This document shows, one piece after another, positions 35,440-45,961 of a stretch of 64,000 bases of DNA. The DNA comes from Chitinophaga polysaccharea (GTDB taxonomy: Bacteria > Bacteroidota > Bacteroidia > Chitinophagales > Chitinophagaceae): the NCBI RefSeq assembly GCF_007829335.1, contig NZ_VIWO01000007.1, positions 124,001-188,000 on the forward strand, given 5' to 3'. The translations under genes and the position numbers were made by a program. Within the stretch, counting starts at the first letter, position 1; every line of letters starts with the position of its first letter. Under the pieces are notes generated by a model. That model saw only the letters and a list, made by a program, of their open reading frames with translations. It was not told where the DNA came from and made no database searches.

Positions 35440-38400
35440 ATGAGGGTAAAGCCGTGCCCCGTGAAGTGGTTTGTATCCATGGGGTTGATGCTGACACTCC
35501 TGTTGGCGGGTAGCCTGAACACCATGACTAGTGCCATCACGCAAATACCCGACCCGCCCACAGATACTGTCGTCACCATCCAGGTAAAAAATAAAAACCT
35601 GGAAGATGTAATGGCCGAAATTTCGGCAAAAACAGGACTAAACTTTCATTACGACAAAGCTGATCTTAACCTGAAGAAAAAAATTACGTTAAACTGCACC
35701 AAAACACCCATCGAAGAAGTGCTCACGTTAATGTCAGTACAAAGCGGATTAAAGTTTACCCGGATCAATAACAAAATCATAGTAGGCACTGCCAGTGAAA
35801 AAATATCGTCACCCAGTGTAGACCTGCTGAATCATGTATCACTGGAACGAGATATCACAGGGATTGTACGCGATAACAAAGGCACGCCGCTCCCCGGAGT
35901 TACCATCCAGATAAAACATACAAATAAAGGAACACAATCCAACGCCGATGCTGGTTTTACCATTAAAGCCAGCACCGGCGACATCCTTGTATTCAGTTCT
36001 ATCGGTTTCGTGAACCGTGACATAGTAGTGGGTACAGAAAATATAATCGACGTACGCCTGCAGGAAAATGTGAAAGCACTGAATGAGCTGGTGGTTACGG
36101 CGCTGGGCCTGCAGAAAAAAGCAAAAGAACTGCCCTACGCCACCCAACAACTGGGCGGCGATGATTTGCAGCTGGTTAAAGACGTCAACTTCATGAATTC
36201 CCTCAATGGGAAAACGGCGGGTGCCACCATTACCCGCAACGCTTCCGGCGTAGGTGGCTCCGTACGCGTGGTACTAAGAGGCAATAAATCTACCCGCGAA
36301 AATCAGCCCTTGTATATCGTAGACGGCGTCCCCTACGTTAACAATACTCCTTCCCAACCGGCCGATGTATGGGGACAATCGCATAATATAATAGGCGCCG
36401 GCGGCCGCGATGGCGGCGATGGTATCTCCAATATCAACCCCGATGACATTGAAAGCATCAGCATCCTCAAAGGCGCATCTGCGGCCGCTTTATACGGTAG
36501 CCAGGCCGCCAACGGTGTTATCCTCATTACCACCAAAAAAGGAAAAGCCGGTCGCAGTAAAATCGACATTTCCTCCGACTATACCCGGGAAATGCCTTCC
36601 CTGCTGCCGAAATTACAATACCGGTATGCACAAACAGATCCACCAGGCATGGACCATGTAGGCACGCCACAACCCGGATCGCTGGGCAGCTGGGGCAAGC
36701 CCATACAAGCACCGGATCATGTAAAAGCATTTTACCAGACCGGGTCTACCTGGACCAATACCGTGGCCTTCAGCGGCGGCACCGAAACCGCACAAAGCTA
36801 TTTTTCCTATGCCAATACCACGAACAAAGGCATTCTGCCTACCAACCGGTTTGACCGGCATACCATTAATTTACGCGAAACATTAAAGCTACTCAACGAT
36901 AAACTGGTGATGGATGCCAATGTATCCTTTACCGCACAAAGCACCGTAAACCGGTTATCGTCCGGCCTTTACTACAGCCCTATTTCGGGGCTGTATACTT
37001 TTCCAAGAGGATTGGATTTTGACTACTACAAAAACAACTTTGAATATTTTGATACGGATCGTAACCTGTACCTGCAAAACTGGTGGAATATCCGCAGCGA
37101 TAAAAAATGGATAGGGCAGGATGACCAGCAAAACCCGATGTGGGCGCTGCAACGCAACCTGCGCCTCGATTCCAGGTACAGGGGATTAGCCACCCTGTCG
37201 CTCACCTGGCAGTTGAATAACTGGCTATCCATAAAAAGCCGTGGCAACTTCGATAAATCGCTCGACCAGTATGAATTGGAAGCCTACGCCGGTACACAGA
37301 TTGTGCTGGCAGGTTCCAATGGCCGCTATACCCAGGAGCGAGAATTCAATACCCAGTTATACGGAGATCTCATGGTAAATGCCAGCAGCAAGATCAACAG
37401 CTGGCTGCACCTGGCGGGCAACCTGGGCGCCAGCATTACCGACACCAAAGCACATGAACGCACTTTCAACGGCTCCAATCCCAATGCAGATCCAGGCTTA
37501 ATTTATCCCAATAAATTTTCGATCTCCAATATCTGGAGCTCCTCGCTGGATGCTCAACATGGTATTGACCAGAAGCAGCTACAGGCGCTGTTTGCCAACG
37601 TTCAAGCCGGATTTAAAAACTTCCTGTTTTTAGATATTACCGGGCGTAACGACTGGTCCAGCACTTTTGCGTTTACCAATACCAAGAATAAAGGTTACTT
37701 CTATTATTCTGCCGGTATTTCTGCGGTATGGAGTGAAATGTTTAAGATGCCCGCCGGTATTGACTTTCTTCGTTCCCGTATTTCATATGCCCGGGTAGGT
37801 AATGATATTGCAGCTTATTCGTCGCGTCCCGCTTCGTTTTCCCTGCAAACTATTGCCGGGGTAACCCGTGTGATATTGAACCAGCGTACGCTTTACCCTG
37901 GCCTGACCCTGGAGCCGGAAGACAACCGCTCATTTGAGATAGGCCTGGAAGCGCATCTGCTCAAAAACAGGGTGACGGCGGATCTTACCTTCTACAAGAA
38001 TAATAACTACAAACAATACATGGAAATTCCCGCTCCGCCGGGCTACCGGTTCAATACTTATTACCTGAACATGGGGAATATCCAAAACCAGGGATGGGAA
38101 GCGACACTAACGCTGATGCCCATACGAAACAAAGCACTTTCCTGGACCAGTACCATCAACTTCGCGGCCAATAAGAATAAAATCATTTCCTTGTCCAACT
38201 CCCGGATTATAGGCGCCGACAGCAGCAGCATGTTTATATTGACAGACTTCGGCGTAAATATGTTTGGTTCCTTTATCATGGAAGGAGGGTCGTGGGGAGA
38301 TATTTACTCTAACAAAGAGTTGGTAAAAGACGATCACGGCGCTTACATACTGGATGGCGCAGGTAAACTACAGTCGCGCAATGCGTTTAAAAAAGTGGGG

Positions 38401-38925
38401 AATCCGAATCCTGATTTTACCCTGGGATGGAATAACAGCATCGACTATAAAAACTTTAACCTGAGCTTTTTGATAGATGGCCGTTTTGGCGGCAAGGTTA
38501 TGAGCGTTACACAGGCCGTGCTCGACTGGTATGGTGTGAGTGAGGTGAGTGCCCGGGCCCGCGACAATGGAGGCGTATCCATTAATGCAGTGAATAAAAA
38601 CGGGAGTCCTTACACCGGCAAAATTGATGCCCAGACTTACTATACCACCATCGGCTCCAGGGCCGGTATTGGTGAAATGTACATGTATGATGCTACCAAT
38701 ATACGGTTGCGGGAATTAAGCCTGAGTTACCGTATTCCATTAAAGTGGAAATGGATACGCAGTGTGAGGGCTGGCATTATAGGCAGGAACCTGTTCTTCT
38801 TTGAACTGCATGCGCCTTTCGATCCGGAAGTATCCATGGGTACGGGCAACGGCTTGCAGGGAGTAGATGTATTCGGGCTTCCGCCTTTGCGGAGTATGGG
38901 AATCAATTTAAGATTAGGTATTTAA
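35440..38925 (+). CDS. SusC-like TonB-dependent transducer with STN domain
   Basis: Outer-membrane transporter and signal transducer, 1161 aa. After a signal peptide (1-32) comes an STN (secretin/TonB short N-terminal) domain at 44-116 (LEDVMAEISAKTGLNFHYD). This is followed by a carboxypeptidase-regulatory domain at about 138-215, a plug (VVLRGNKSTRENQPLYIVDGVPYVN, ISILKGASAAALYGSQAANGVILITTKKG) and the barrel. The STN domain is the part that talks to FecR, and the gene begins 5 nt after fecR. It closely resembles the SusC at 40919, which lacks STN. Its SusD partner starts 13 nt downstream. Confidence 0.93.
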   Translation: MRVKPCPVKWFVSMGLMLTLLLAGSLNTMTSAITQIPDPPTDTVVTIQVKNKNLEDVMAEISAKTGLNFHYDKADLNLKKKITLNCTKTPIEEVLTLMSVQSGLKFTRINNKIIVGTASEKISSPSVDLLNHVSLERDITGIVRDNKGTPLPGVTIQIKHTNKGTQSNADAGFTIKASTGDILVFSSIGFVNRDIVVGTENIIDVRLQENVKALNELVVTALGLQKKAKELPYATQQLGGDDLQLVKDVNFMNSLNGKTAGATITRNASGVGGSVRVVLRGNKSTRENQPLYIVDGVPYVNNTPSQPADVWGQSHNIIGAGGRDGGDGISNINPDDIESISILKGASAAALYGSQAANGVILITTKKGKAGRSKIDISSDYTREMPSLLPKLQYRYAQTDPPGMDHVGTPQPGSLGSWGKPIQAPDHVKAFYQTGSTWTNTVAFSGGTETAQSYFSYANTTNKGILPTNRFDRHTINLRETLKLLNDKLVMDANVSFTAQSTVNRLSSGLYYSPISGLYTFPRGLDFDYYKNNFEYFDTDRNLYLQNWWNIRSDKKWIGQDDQQNPMWALQRNLRLDSRYRGLATLSLTWQLNNWLSIKSRGNFDKSLDQYELEAYAGTQIVLAGSNGRYTQEREFNTQLYGDLMVNASSKINSWLHLAGNLGASITDTKAHERTFNGSNPNADPGLIYPNKFSISNIWSSSLDAQHGIDQKQLQALFANVQAGFKNFLFLDITGRNDWSSTFAFTNTKNKGYFYYSAGISAVWSEMFKMPAGIDFLRSRISYARVGNDIAAYSSRPASFSLQTIAGVTRVILNQRTLYPGLTLEPEDNRSFEIGLEAHLLKNRVTADLTFYKNNNYKQYMEIPAPPGYRFNTYYLNMGNIQNQGWEATLTLMPIRNKALSWTSTINFAANKNKIISLSNSRIIGADSSSMFILTDFGVNMFGSFIMEGGSWGDIYSNKELVKDDHGAYILDGAGKLQSRNAFKKVGNPNPDFTLGWNNSIDYKNFNLSFLIDGRFGGKVMSVTQAVLDWYGVSEVSARARDNGGVSINAVNKNGSPYTGKIDAQTYYTTIGSRAGIGEMYMYDATNIRLRELSLSYRIPLKWKWIRSVRAGIIGRNLFFFELHAPFDPEVSMGTGNGLQGVDVFGLPPLRSMGINLRLGI

Positions 38926-38937
38926 AAATACTCACCA

Positions 38938-40518
38938 ATGAAAAGCAGGAGGAACATATCCACATTATTTGCCCTGGTGGCTATTATGCTGGTAAGTGCA
39001 TGTACGAAAAAGTTTGATGAGATTAACACCAATCCTTATGATTTTAACGAAGAGGACCTGGCCGCAGACTATCGCCTGATGGGGGAACCGTTATCGCAGG
39101 CGCAGCTATGCCTGTTGATCTACAACGACCCTCCAACCGCTCAGCTGCAGCAAAACCTGAATGCGGATATCTTTTCGGGGTATATGATGTCGCCCACTCC
39201 TTTTGAAGGCAATATCAACAATACCAATTATGGCCTGCTGTATTATTGGAACAACCGTCCCTGGCAAGTTACCTATACCAATGTGATGAAGTCCTGCGAT
39301 TTCACGCAACAGAAGGCAAAAGGCGCCTACAGCGATTTTTATGCATGGGCGCAAATTATTAAAGTGGAGGCCATGCACCGCATCAGCGACATTTACGGCC
39401 CTATTATGTATACGCATTATGGCATATTAAACGATGAAATGGGCATTGATTACGATTCGCAGGAGCAAGCCTACAATGCGTTTTTCAATGATCTGCGGGA
39501 GGCGGTGGACACGCTGACCGCGTATATCAACCGGAATGCTGTGCAGCGTTTCACCTCCTTCGACCTGGCCTATAAAGGTGATTATACCCAGTGGGTGAAG
39601 TTTGCCAATACCCTGCGACTGCGCCTGGCTATCCGTATTGCCGGCGTTAATCCCCAAAAGGCAAAACAGGAAGGGGAAGCGGCCCTCAGCCATCCTTTAG
39701 GGTTGCTGAAAACATCTGCTGATAACTTTGCTATTAATATTGCTCCCGTTACCCACCCGCTGAACATTATGTGTTATACCTGGGCGGATATACGCATGAG
39801 CGCACCAATGGAGTCTATCCTGACAGGTTATAACGACCCGCGGCTACCCCATTATTTTGTGCCCACCGATGATGGCGCCAATGTGTATCATGGCATCCGC
39901 AATGGTATCCGTATTTCAGCGAAAGAAGAATACAGTGGCTTCTCCCAACTGGTAAAATTCAACAGTAATATCTTGTTTATGACAGCTGCAGAAGCCTGGT
40001 TCCTGAAAGCGGAGGCCGCATTAAATGGCTGGAAGGGCGCCGGTACTGCTGCCGACAACTATGCTGCAGGTATTACTACTTCTTTCAACCAATATGGTAT
40101 TAATAACGTTAACGACTATATGAACAATAGTACTGCCAGGCCTAAGCCATATGTTGACCCTCAAAACCCAGAAAACAACATATCTGCGGGCGATCCGCAT
40201 TTAAGCACCATTACTATTAAATGGGACGAAAGCGCCGGCAGGGAGCAAAAGCTGGAACGCATCATCACTCAGAAATGGATTGCCATGTTCCCCGAGGGAC
40301 AGGAAGCCTGGACTGAATTCAGGCGAACCGGCTATCCCAAGTTATTCCCCGTAGTAATTAATAATAGTGGCGGTACCATTCCTACCGAGAAATTTATCCG
40401 CCGTTTACCCATGCCACAAGTAGAGCTGGTTACCAATCCTAAAGCGGTAGCCCGTGCCATTACTACGCTGAAGGGACCAGACACCGGAGGAACACCGCTC
40501 TGGTGGGACATCAGATAG
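38938..40518 (+). CDS. SusD-like lipoprotein, first tandem copy
   Basis: A 526-aa SusD/RagB lipoprotein. The lipobox is LVSAC|TKK (Cys at about residue 22). Motifs shared with the copy at 44095 are FDEINTNPY, QQNLNADIFSGYMMS, IKVEAMHRISDIYGPI, WVKFANTLRLRLAIR and EAWTEFRRTGYPKLFPVVINN. It pairs with the STN-bearing SusC upstream. No hydrolase is nearby, so the captured nutrient is unknown. Confidence 0.9.
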   Translation: MKSRRNISTLFALVAIMLVSACTKKFDEINTNPYDFNEEDLAADYRLMGEPLSQAQLCLLIYNDPPTAQLQQNLNADIFSGYMMSPTPFEGNINNTNYGLLYYWNNRPWQVTYTNVMKSCDFTQQKAKGAYSDFYAWAQIIKVEAMHRISDIYGPIMYTHYGILNDEMGIDYDSQEQAYNAFFNDLREAVDTLTAYINRNAVQRFTSFDLAYKGDYTQWVKFANTLRLRLAIRIAGVNPQKAKQEGEAALSHPLGLLKTSADNFAINIAPVTHPLNIMCYTWADIRMSAPMESILTGYNDPRLPHYFVPTDDGANVYHGIRNGIRISAKEEYSGFSQLVKFNSNILFMTAAEAWFLKAEAALNGWKGAGTAADNYAAGITTSFNQYGINNVNDYMNNSTARPKPYVDPQNPENNISAGDPHLSTITIKWDESAGREQKLERIITQKWIAMFPEGQEAWTEFRRTGYPKLFPVVINNSGGTIPTEKFIRRLPMPQVELVTNPKAVARAITTLKGPDTGGTPLWWDIR

Positions 40519-40918
40519 CGGCTAAAAAAAATTAATTTTTTTTTAAAATCACGTAGTACTAGTATCAACTCCGTACGACTCCTTTTGCATAGCGCAGTAT
40601 TTCGGCGCTTTTAGCTATGCAGCCTGTAAAAAAACAGACGTTATAAAAAACAACATTTCATGTAAGAAAAACACATAACAGGACTCAACCCGAATAGACA
40701 TTGCCACACGCGATGAGGCCTTGCACGTACCTATGAGTCCGGCTATTGACTAAAAATATTACAAACAACTATAACAGGATGGTATCTGCCATGCTAACGG
40801 CTTTGTACGTCCTGTATCCGACGCGTATGAACAACTATTCATCACCTTGATCTATTTAAAAATGGTCAGTTTAATGCAACAATACAAATCCCATTTATTA
40901 ACCAAAAAAAAGGCAAGT
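40519..40918. other. Non-coding leader region before the second susC
   Basis: A 400-nt gap without a convincing ORF. It contains an 8-bp hairpin (TGCATAGC 40586-40593 with GCTATGCA 40614-40621, with inner GCGC/GCGC pairing) and a 7-bp inverted repeat GGACTCA 40681-40687 / TGAGTCC 40734-40740 enclosing 46 nt. These suggest a structured 5' leader for the susC at 40919. I see no known riboswitch. Confidence 0.5.
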
Positions 40919-43900
40919 ATGAAAAAAAACCTACGCCTTATGAAAGTGTGTGCTATGACCGGTCTTGCGCTCACTTCCATCTTAGCAGACAGTGCGTATG
41001 CGAAGGCCGCCGGCTATCGCTATTCGCCCACCACTTCATTCCGTAGTATTTTACAGGACAGGGAAATCAGCGGTACCGTACGCGATAGCAAGGGCAATGC
41101 ATTGCCCGGCGTTACGATACAGGTGAAAGGTGTTTCAAGAGGTACACAAACTGGTGCAGACGGTAAATATCATATCAACGCCAAAACCGGCGATGTACTG
41201 GTTTTCAGCTCCGTAGGTTTTGCCGTAAAAGAAGCGGCAGTAGGCAGCGGCGCTACGCTCAACGTGTCTTTAGATGACAACGTTAAAGGATTAAATGAAC
41301 TGGTAGTAACTGCGTTGGGCATTCAACGCAAAGCAAAAGATCTCACCTACTCTACCCAACAGGTAAAAGGAGAGGATCTGACTACTGTAAAAGAAACAAA
41401 CGTTATCAACAGCTTATCCGGTAAAGTATCTGGCTTACAGATCAACCGCAGTGCATCCGGTGTGGGCGGTTCTTCCAGGGTAGTATTACGCGGACAGAAA
41501 TCTATCCGTGAAAACCAACCGCTTTATGTAGTGGATGGCGTACCCATTGCCAATTTCACCAGTGCGCAACCCAGCGATCTTTGGGGCCAGGCCTCCGGTA
41601 CTTCCTCCGGTGGTCGCGATGGTGGCGATATCCTCAGTACCATTAACCCCGATGACATCGAAAGTGTAAACGTGCTGAAAGGCGCCTCCGCCTCAGCGTT
41701 GTACGGTAGCCAGGCAGCCAACGGCGTGATCATGATCACCACCAAAAAAGGAAAAGCAGGACAGGCAAAGATCATCTACTCGTCTAACTTTACGATCGAC
41801 CAGCCTTCCTATCGTCCGGACTTGCAATATTCTTACCTGCAATCCTCTCCGGGCAACCTGTATAGCTGGGGCGATAAAGGCAGCAGTCCTGATCATGTAA
41901 AGAAGTTCTTCCAGACGGGCACTACCTGGATCAACTCCGTGAACGTATCCGGTGGTACAGAAAAGGCACAGACGTATTTCTCTTACTCCAATACCGCCAA
42001 CAAGGGTATTGTGCCTACCGCTAAATACGGACAACACACCCTCAATTTCCGGGAAAATGCCAATTTCCTGAACGATAAACTGAACCTGGATGCGAACGTG
42101 CAAATGACCACGCAAAATGCGCATAACCGCCCTACTTCCGGTTTATATTACAATGCGCTGACGGGCTTATACCTGTTTCCAAGAGGTTTAAACTTCGATC
42201 AATACAAGAACAATTATGAATACTTCTCTCCTACCCGTAACATGTATGTGCAGGATTGGTGGAACCTCAATATTGATAAAAAACTGGACGGACAAGACTC
42301 CCAGCAGAACCCTTACTGGATCCTGAACAGGAACGTCACCGAAAACCGTAAGGATAACCTGATCACCTCCCTGGCTCTGCGTTATACGCTCACTGACTGG
42401 TTAAGCGTACAAGCCCGTGGTAATGTGAATAAAGCCTGGGATAAATACGAATTAAAAGCGAATGCCGGTACACAAACCACTATTGCGGATGCCAATGGTC
42501 GTTATACCTACGATTACCTGTCCAGCACACAGTATTATGGTGACCTGTTATTTGTAGGAAGTCCTAAAATTTCTGATAAAATAGGCTTCAACTTCACCGC
42601 AGGTACCAGCATTACAGACCTGAAACAGGATCGTAACTTCATCGATTCCAAAGATGCTGACCTGGCTTTTGCCAATATATTCCATGTTGGTAACATCAAC
42701 CTGAGCCCGGCCGCTAAAATTATACCGACCGGCACCAGGAGACAGCTCCAGTCTGTATTTGGAACCGTTGGTTTCAATCTCCAGCAGAAAGTATTCCTGG
42801 ATTTAACCGCCCGTAACGACTGGTCTTCCACCCTGGCTTACACGCCGAATGCCAAGAAGGGGTATCTCTATTATTCCGGCGGTTTAAACGCCATCCTCAG
42901 CGACATTTTCCATATGCCTAAATTCATAGACTATGGTAAGGTGCGTGGCTCTTATGCCAAAGTGGGTAATGACGTGGCGCCATTTGCTACCCTGCCGGTA
43001 AATACCATTACTTCCGGCACGCTGACCTCCAATACATCCGGCGCTTACCTGGGACTACCGCTGAAACCGGAAATGACCACTTCCGTTGAATTTGGTACAG
43101 AATGGAGAATGTTTGACAACCGCTTAAACTTCGATATTACGTGGTATAACTCGCATACTAAAAACCAGTATTTTGACTTTACCATCTCCGCAGGTTATTT
43201 ATATCCTAATGCCTTCGTGAACGCAGGTAACGTGCAAAACACCGGTATAGAAGCTACTTTGGGCTACCAGGTTATCAAAAGCAAAAACCTGAACTGGCAA
43301 ACCTCCTTCAACTTTACCCATAACCGGAACAAGCTGATAGAACTGGCTCCTCAGCTGAAAGGCGACTATACCATTACTCCTAAAGGCGACAATGTAAACA
43401 GCTATGCACTGAAATTACATGAAGGAAGTTCCTTCGGTGATATCTACGGTCGTGCTTTCAAACGTGGAGCAGACGGCAGCATCCTGGTAGATGATAATGG
43501 CAAGCCTTTGCCAGCCGATGGTCCGCTGTCTTTCCTGGGTAATCCTACTCCTAAATTCCTGCTGGGATGGAACAACAGTTTCAGCTGGAAACAATTCAGC
43601 TTAAACATCCTGATCGACGGTCGTTTTGGTGGTAAAGTAATGAGTATTACACAGGCTATGCTGGATGAATATGGCGTATCTAAAGTTACCGCAGATGCCC
43701 GCGACAATGGTGGTGTAGAATTCAATGCTACCAAAGCCAGTGGCGGTAAATTCACCGGCAAGATTCCTGCAGCAGTATTTTATGGTGGTGTAGCCGGTCG
43801 CGCCGGTATCACTGAATACTACATGTATGATGCTACCAACGTGCGTTTGAGAGAGCTGGCCATTGGTTACACCATTCCGATGCACAACAATGTGCTCAGA

Positions 43901-44065
43901 GACCTGAAAGTAGGCCTGGTAGGACGTAACCTGTTCTTCTTCACCAAAAAAGCGCCTTACGATCCTGAAATGAGCATGAGTACAGATAACGGTGTTCAGG
44001 GTGTGGATGTATTTGGTCTGCCTTCTACCCGCAGCTTTGGACTGAACCTGAAAGCTACGTTTTAA
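40919..44065 (+). CDS. SusC-like TonB-dependent transporter, second tandem copy
   Basis: A 1048-aa outer-membrane importer. ATG 40919 gives a normal signal peptide (KKNLRLMKVCAMTGLALTSIL, cut near AYA); in-frame upstream starts (TTG 40847, ATG 40862, ATG 40874) would add a charged extension and remain possible. There is no STN domain. The carboxypeptidase-regulatory domain (REISGTVRDSKGNALPGVTI), plug and barrel align along their length with the SusC at 35440, including ARDNGGV, the MYDATNVRLRELAI block and the C-terminal GVQGVDVFGLPSTRS. It is probably a duplicate that kept transport but not signalling. Confidence 0.92.
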   Translation: MKKNLRLMKVCAMTGLALTSILADSAYAKAAGYRYSPTTSFRSILQDREISGTVRDSKGNALPGVTIQVKGVSRGTQTGADGKYHINAKTGDVLVFSSVGFAVKEAAVGSGATLNVSLDDNVKGLNELVVTALGIQRKAKDLTYSTQQVKGEDLTTVKETNVINSLSGKVSGLQINRSASGVGGSSRVVLRGQKSIRENQPLYVVDGVPIANFTSAQPSDLWGQASGTSSGGRDGGDILSTINPDDIESVNVLKGASASALYGSQAANGVIMITTKKGKAGQAKIIYSSNFTIDQPSYRPDLQYSYLQSSPGNLYSWGDKGSSPDHVKKFFQTGTTWINSVNVSGGTEKAQTYFSYSNTANKGIVPTAKYGQHTLNFRENANFLNDKLNLDANVQMTTQNAHNRPTSGLYYNALTGLYLFPRGLNFDQYKNNYEYFSPTRNMYVQDWWNLNIDKKLDGQDSQQNPYWILNRNVTENRKDNLITSLALRYTLTDWLSVQARGNVNKAWDKYELKANAGTQTTIADANGRYTYDYLSSTQYYGDLLFVGSPKISDKIGFNFTAGTSITDLKQDRNFIDSKDADLAFANIFHVGNINLSPAAKIIPTGTRRQLQSVFGTVGFNLQQKVFLDLTARNDWSSTLAYTPNAKKGYLYYSGGLNAILSDIFHMPKFIDYGKVRGSYAKVGNDVAPFATLPVNTITSGTLTSNTSGAYLGLPLKPEMTTSVEFGTEWRMFDNRLNFDITWYNSHTKNQYFDFTISAGYLYPNAFVNAGNVQNTGIEATLGYQVIKSKNLNWQTSFNFTHNRNKLIELAPQLKGDYTITPKGDNVNSYALKLHEGSSFGDIYGRAFKRGADGSILVDDNGKPLPADGPLSFLGNPTPKFLLGWNNSFSWKQFSLNILIDGRFGGKVMSITQAMLDEYGVSKVTADARDNGGVEFNATKASGGKFTGKIPAAVFYGGVAGRAGITEYYMYDATNVRLRELAIGYTIPMHNNVLRDLKVGLVGRNLFFFTKKAPYDPEMSMSTDNGVQGVDVFGLPSTRSFGLNLKATF

Positions 44066-44094
44066 CCTGATTCAGCACACAAAAAAATTGAGCC

Positions 44095-45702
44095 ATGAAT
44101 TTTAAATCATATAAAAAAATAGGTTTGGTCCTAACCGCTGCCTTATTAAGTTTCAGCAGCTGTACCAAGAACTTCGAGGAAATCAACAAAAACCCGTATG
44201 GGTCTACCGATGCTGATTTACAGGGCGACTTTGCGCTGGTAGCGGCACAATTACAACAGGCGCAACGCAGTATTTACTTGTATCTCCCGGTGCCGGATTT
44301 TCAATTGCAGCAAAACCTGCTGGGAGATGTATTCAGTGGTTATATGATGTCGGCCACGCCATTTGCCGGCAACAGCAATAACCTCAGCTATAACCTGCTG
44401 GATGGATGGACCAGCGCTGCCTGGAGAATTGCTTACAGCAATGTAATGAACCCTTGTTACAAAGCGAGCAACTACTCCAAATCTAAATTCCCCGAAACGT
44501 ATGCCATGTCGCAGATCCTGAAGGTAGAGGCCATGCATCGTATCAGCGATATTTACGGCCCTATTATCTACACCAAGTATAATCAGCCTAATGCAGATGG
44601 TACCGTAGATTTAGACAGTCAGAAAGACGCCTATTATGCTTTCTTCGCCGATTTGAAAGAAGCGATCGATATTCTCACGCCGATCAAAGATCAGCAACAA
44701 TCCGTTTTATTTGGGAAAGCGGACCTCGTATACGGTGGCAAATACATCCAGTGGCTGAAGTTCGCCAATACCCTGCGCTTACGGCTTGCTTTGCGTGTTG
44801 TGAATATTGATCCTACCAAAGCTAAAACAGAGGGCGAAGCTGCCCTGGCCAATGCCGGCGGCTTGCTGGCCGATGGTACTGCCGACAACTTCCTGGTAGA
44901 TATTGGCGCTACCACGCACCCGCTGAATACCATCAACGATTCCTGGGGTGATATCCGCATGGGGGCTCCGGCAGAATCTATCATGGGTGGCTACAATGAT
45001 CCGCGCTTGCCTAAATTCTTTCAGGCAGCTACCGATCCGGCTGTAGCTGGCTTATTTAAAGGTATCCGTAACGGTATCAACATCGACGCAAAAGAGAGAT
45101 ACCTGAAATACTCCAAGCTGGCTATTTTCCAAAGCAAAATACAACTGATGACTGCTGCTGAAGGTTGGTTCCTGAAAGCCGAAGCCGGTATTCGCGGATG
45201 GGCCAAAGCCGGTGATCCGCAAACCAACTACCAATCCGGCATCCAGGCTTCCTTTGATCAGTACAAGCTGGGCAGCGCGGCTACTTACTATAACAACAGT
45301 ACCGCTAAACCTAATGAGTACAAAGATCCTAAAGCCATCACGGCTGGTCAGAATGATATACTTACCGGTTCTCCTTACCTGAGCACCATCACTATCAAAT
45401 GGGATGCTGCTGCTACTTTTAACCAGCAACTGGAACGCATCATCACACAAAAATGGATTGCCAACTACCCGGAAGGAGAAGAAGCCTGGTCTGAATTCCG
45501 CAGAACCGGTTATCCTAAACTCTTCCCGGTAGTGATCAATAACAGTAACGGCGCTATCAGTACTACCGATTTCGTTCGCAGGGCTATTTTCCCGAGCAAT
45601 GAATACGCTACTAATGCTGGTGCCATTCAAAAGGCAATTGCCACCTTAACACCACAAAAAGACGTAGGCGGTACTCATCTCTGGTGGGATCCGATAAAAT
45701 AA
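44095..45702 (+). CDS. SusD-like lipoprotein, second tandem copy
   Basis: A 535-aa SusD/RagB lipoprotein with lipobox SFSSC|TKN. It matches the copy at 38938 throughout (FEEINKNPY, QQNLLGDVFSGYMMS, LKVEAMHRISDIYGPI, WLKFANTLRLRLALR, EAWSEFRRTGYPKLFPVVINN). It begins 29 nt after its SusC. The pair 40919-45702 is a tandem paralogue of 35440-40518. Confidence 0.9.
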   Translation: MNFKSYKKIGLVLTAALLSFSSCTKNFEEINKNPYGSTDADLQGDFALVAAQLQQAQRSIYLYLPVPDFQLQQNLLGDVFSGYMMSATPFAGNSNNLSYNLLDGWTSAAWRIAYSNVMNPCYKASNYSKSKFPETYAMSQILKVEAMHRISDIYGPIIYTKYNQPNADGTVDLDSQKDAYYAFFADLKEAIDILTPIKDQQQSVLFGKADLVYGGKYIQWLKFANTLRLRLALRVVNIDPTKAKTEGEAALANAGGLLADGTADNFLVDIGATTHPLNTINDSWGDIRMGAPAESIMGGYNDPRLPKFFQAATDPAVAGLFKGIRNGINIDAKERYLKYSKLAIFQSKIQLMTAAEGWFLKAEAGIRGWAKAGDPQTNYQSGIQASFDQYKLGSAATYYNNSTAKPNEYKDPKAITAGQNDILTGSPYLSTITIKWDAAATFNQQLERIITQKWIANYPEGEEAWSEFRRTGYPKLFPVVINNSNGAISTTDFVRRAIFPSNEYATNAGAIQKAIATLTPQKDVGGTHLWWDPIK

Positions 45703-45738
45703 ATCAACATTTTATTTTGAATCGCGTGCATAAAAAAG

Positions 45739-45760
45739 GCCGGTCCTGTTGAGGACCGGC
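45739..45760 (-). terminator. Hairpin after the second susD
   Basis: GCCGGTCCT and AGGACCGGC form a 9-bp stem with loop GTTG, 36 nt after susD. The T-run lies on the minus-strand side, so on its own it would best stop leftward transcripts. It may still end susD transcripts, since a U-tract is often weak in this phylum. Confidence 0.6.
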
Positions 45761-45911
45761 ATTCTATCACCAAATGATTCTTAAAAAAATATTGCATTTA
45801 GCATTCACTCAACATAGGTCACATTCAAATTAACAGCCGTTGGCATTCCTGTTGACGGACTTTTTAAGAGAACAAAAATTTTCGAATTTTCATAGATACA
45901 GGACAAAAGCA

Positions 45912-45939
45912 AAAGCCGGTTTTGTTGAAAACCGGCTTT
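45912..45939. terminator. Terminator after the esterase gene
   Basis: AAAGCCGGTTTT and AAAACCGGCTTT form a 12-bp stem with loop GTTG, 22 nt past the esterase stop. It can act in both directions and has the same core and loop as the hairpin at 45739-45760. Confidence 0.85.
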
Positions 45940-45961
45940 CTTTATGCGTATAAGCATTTGT

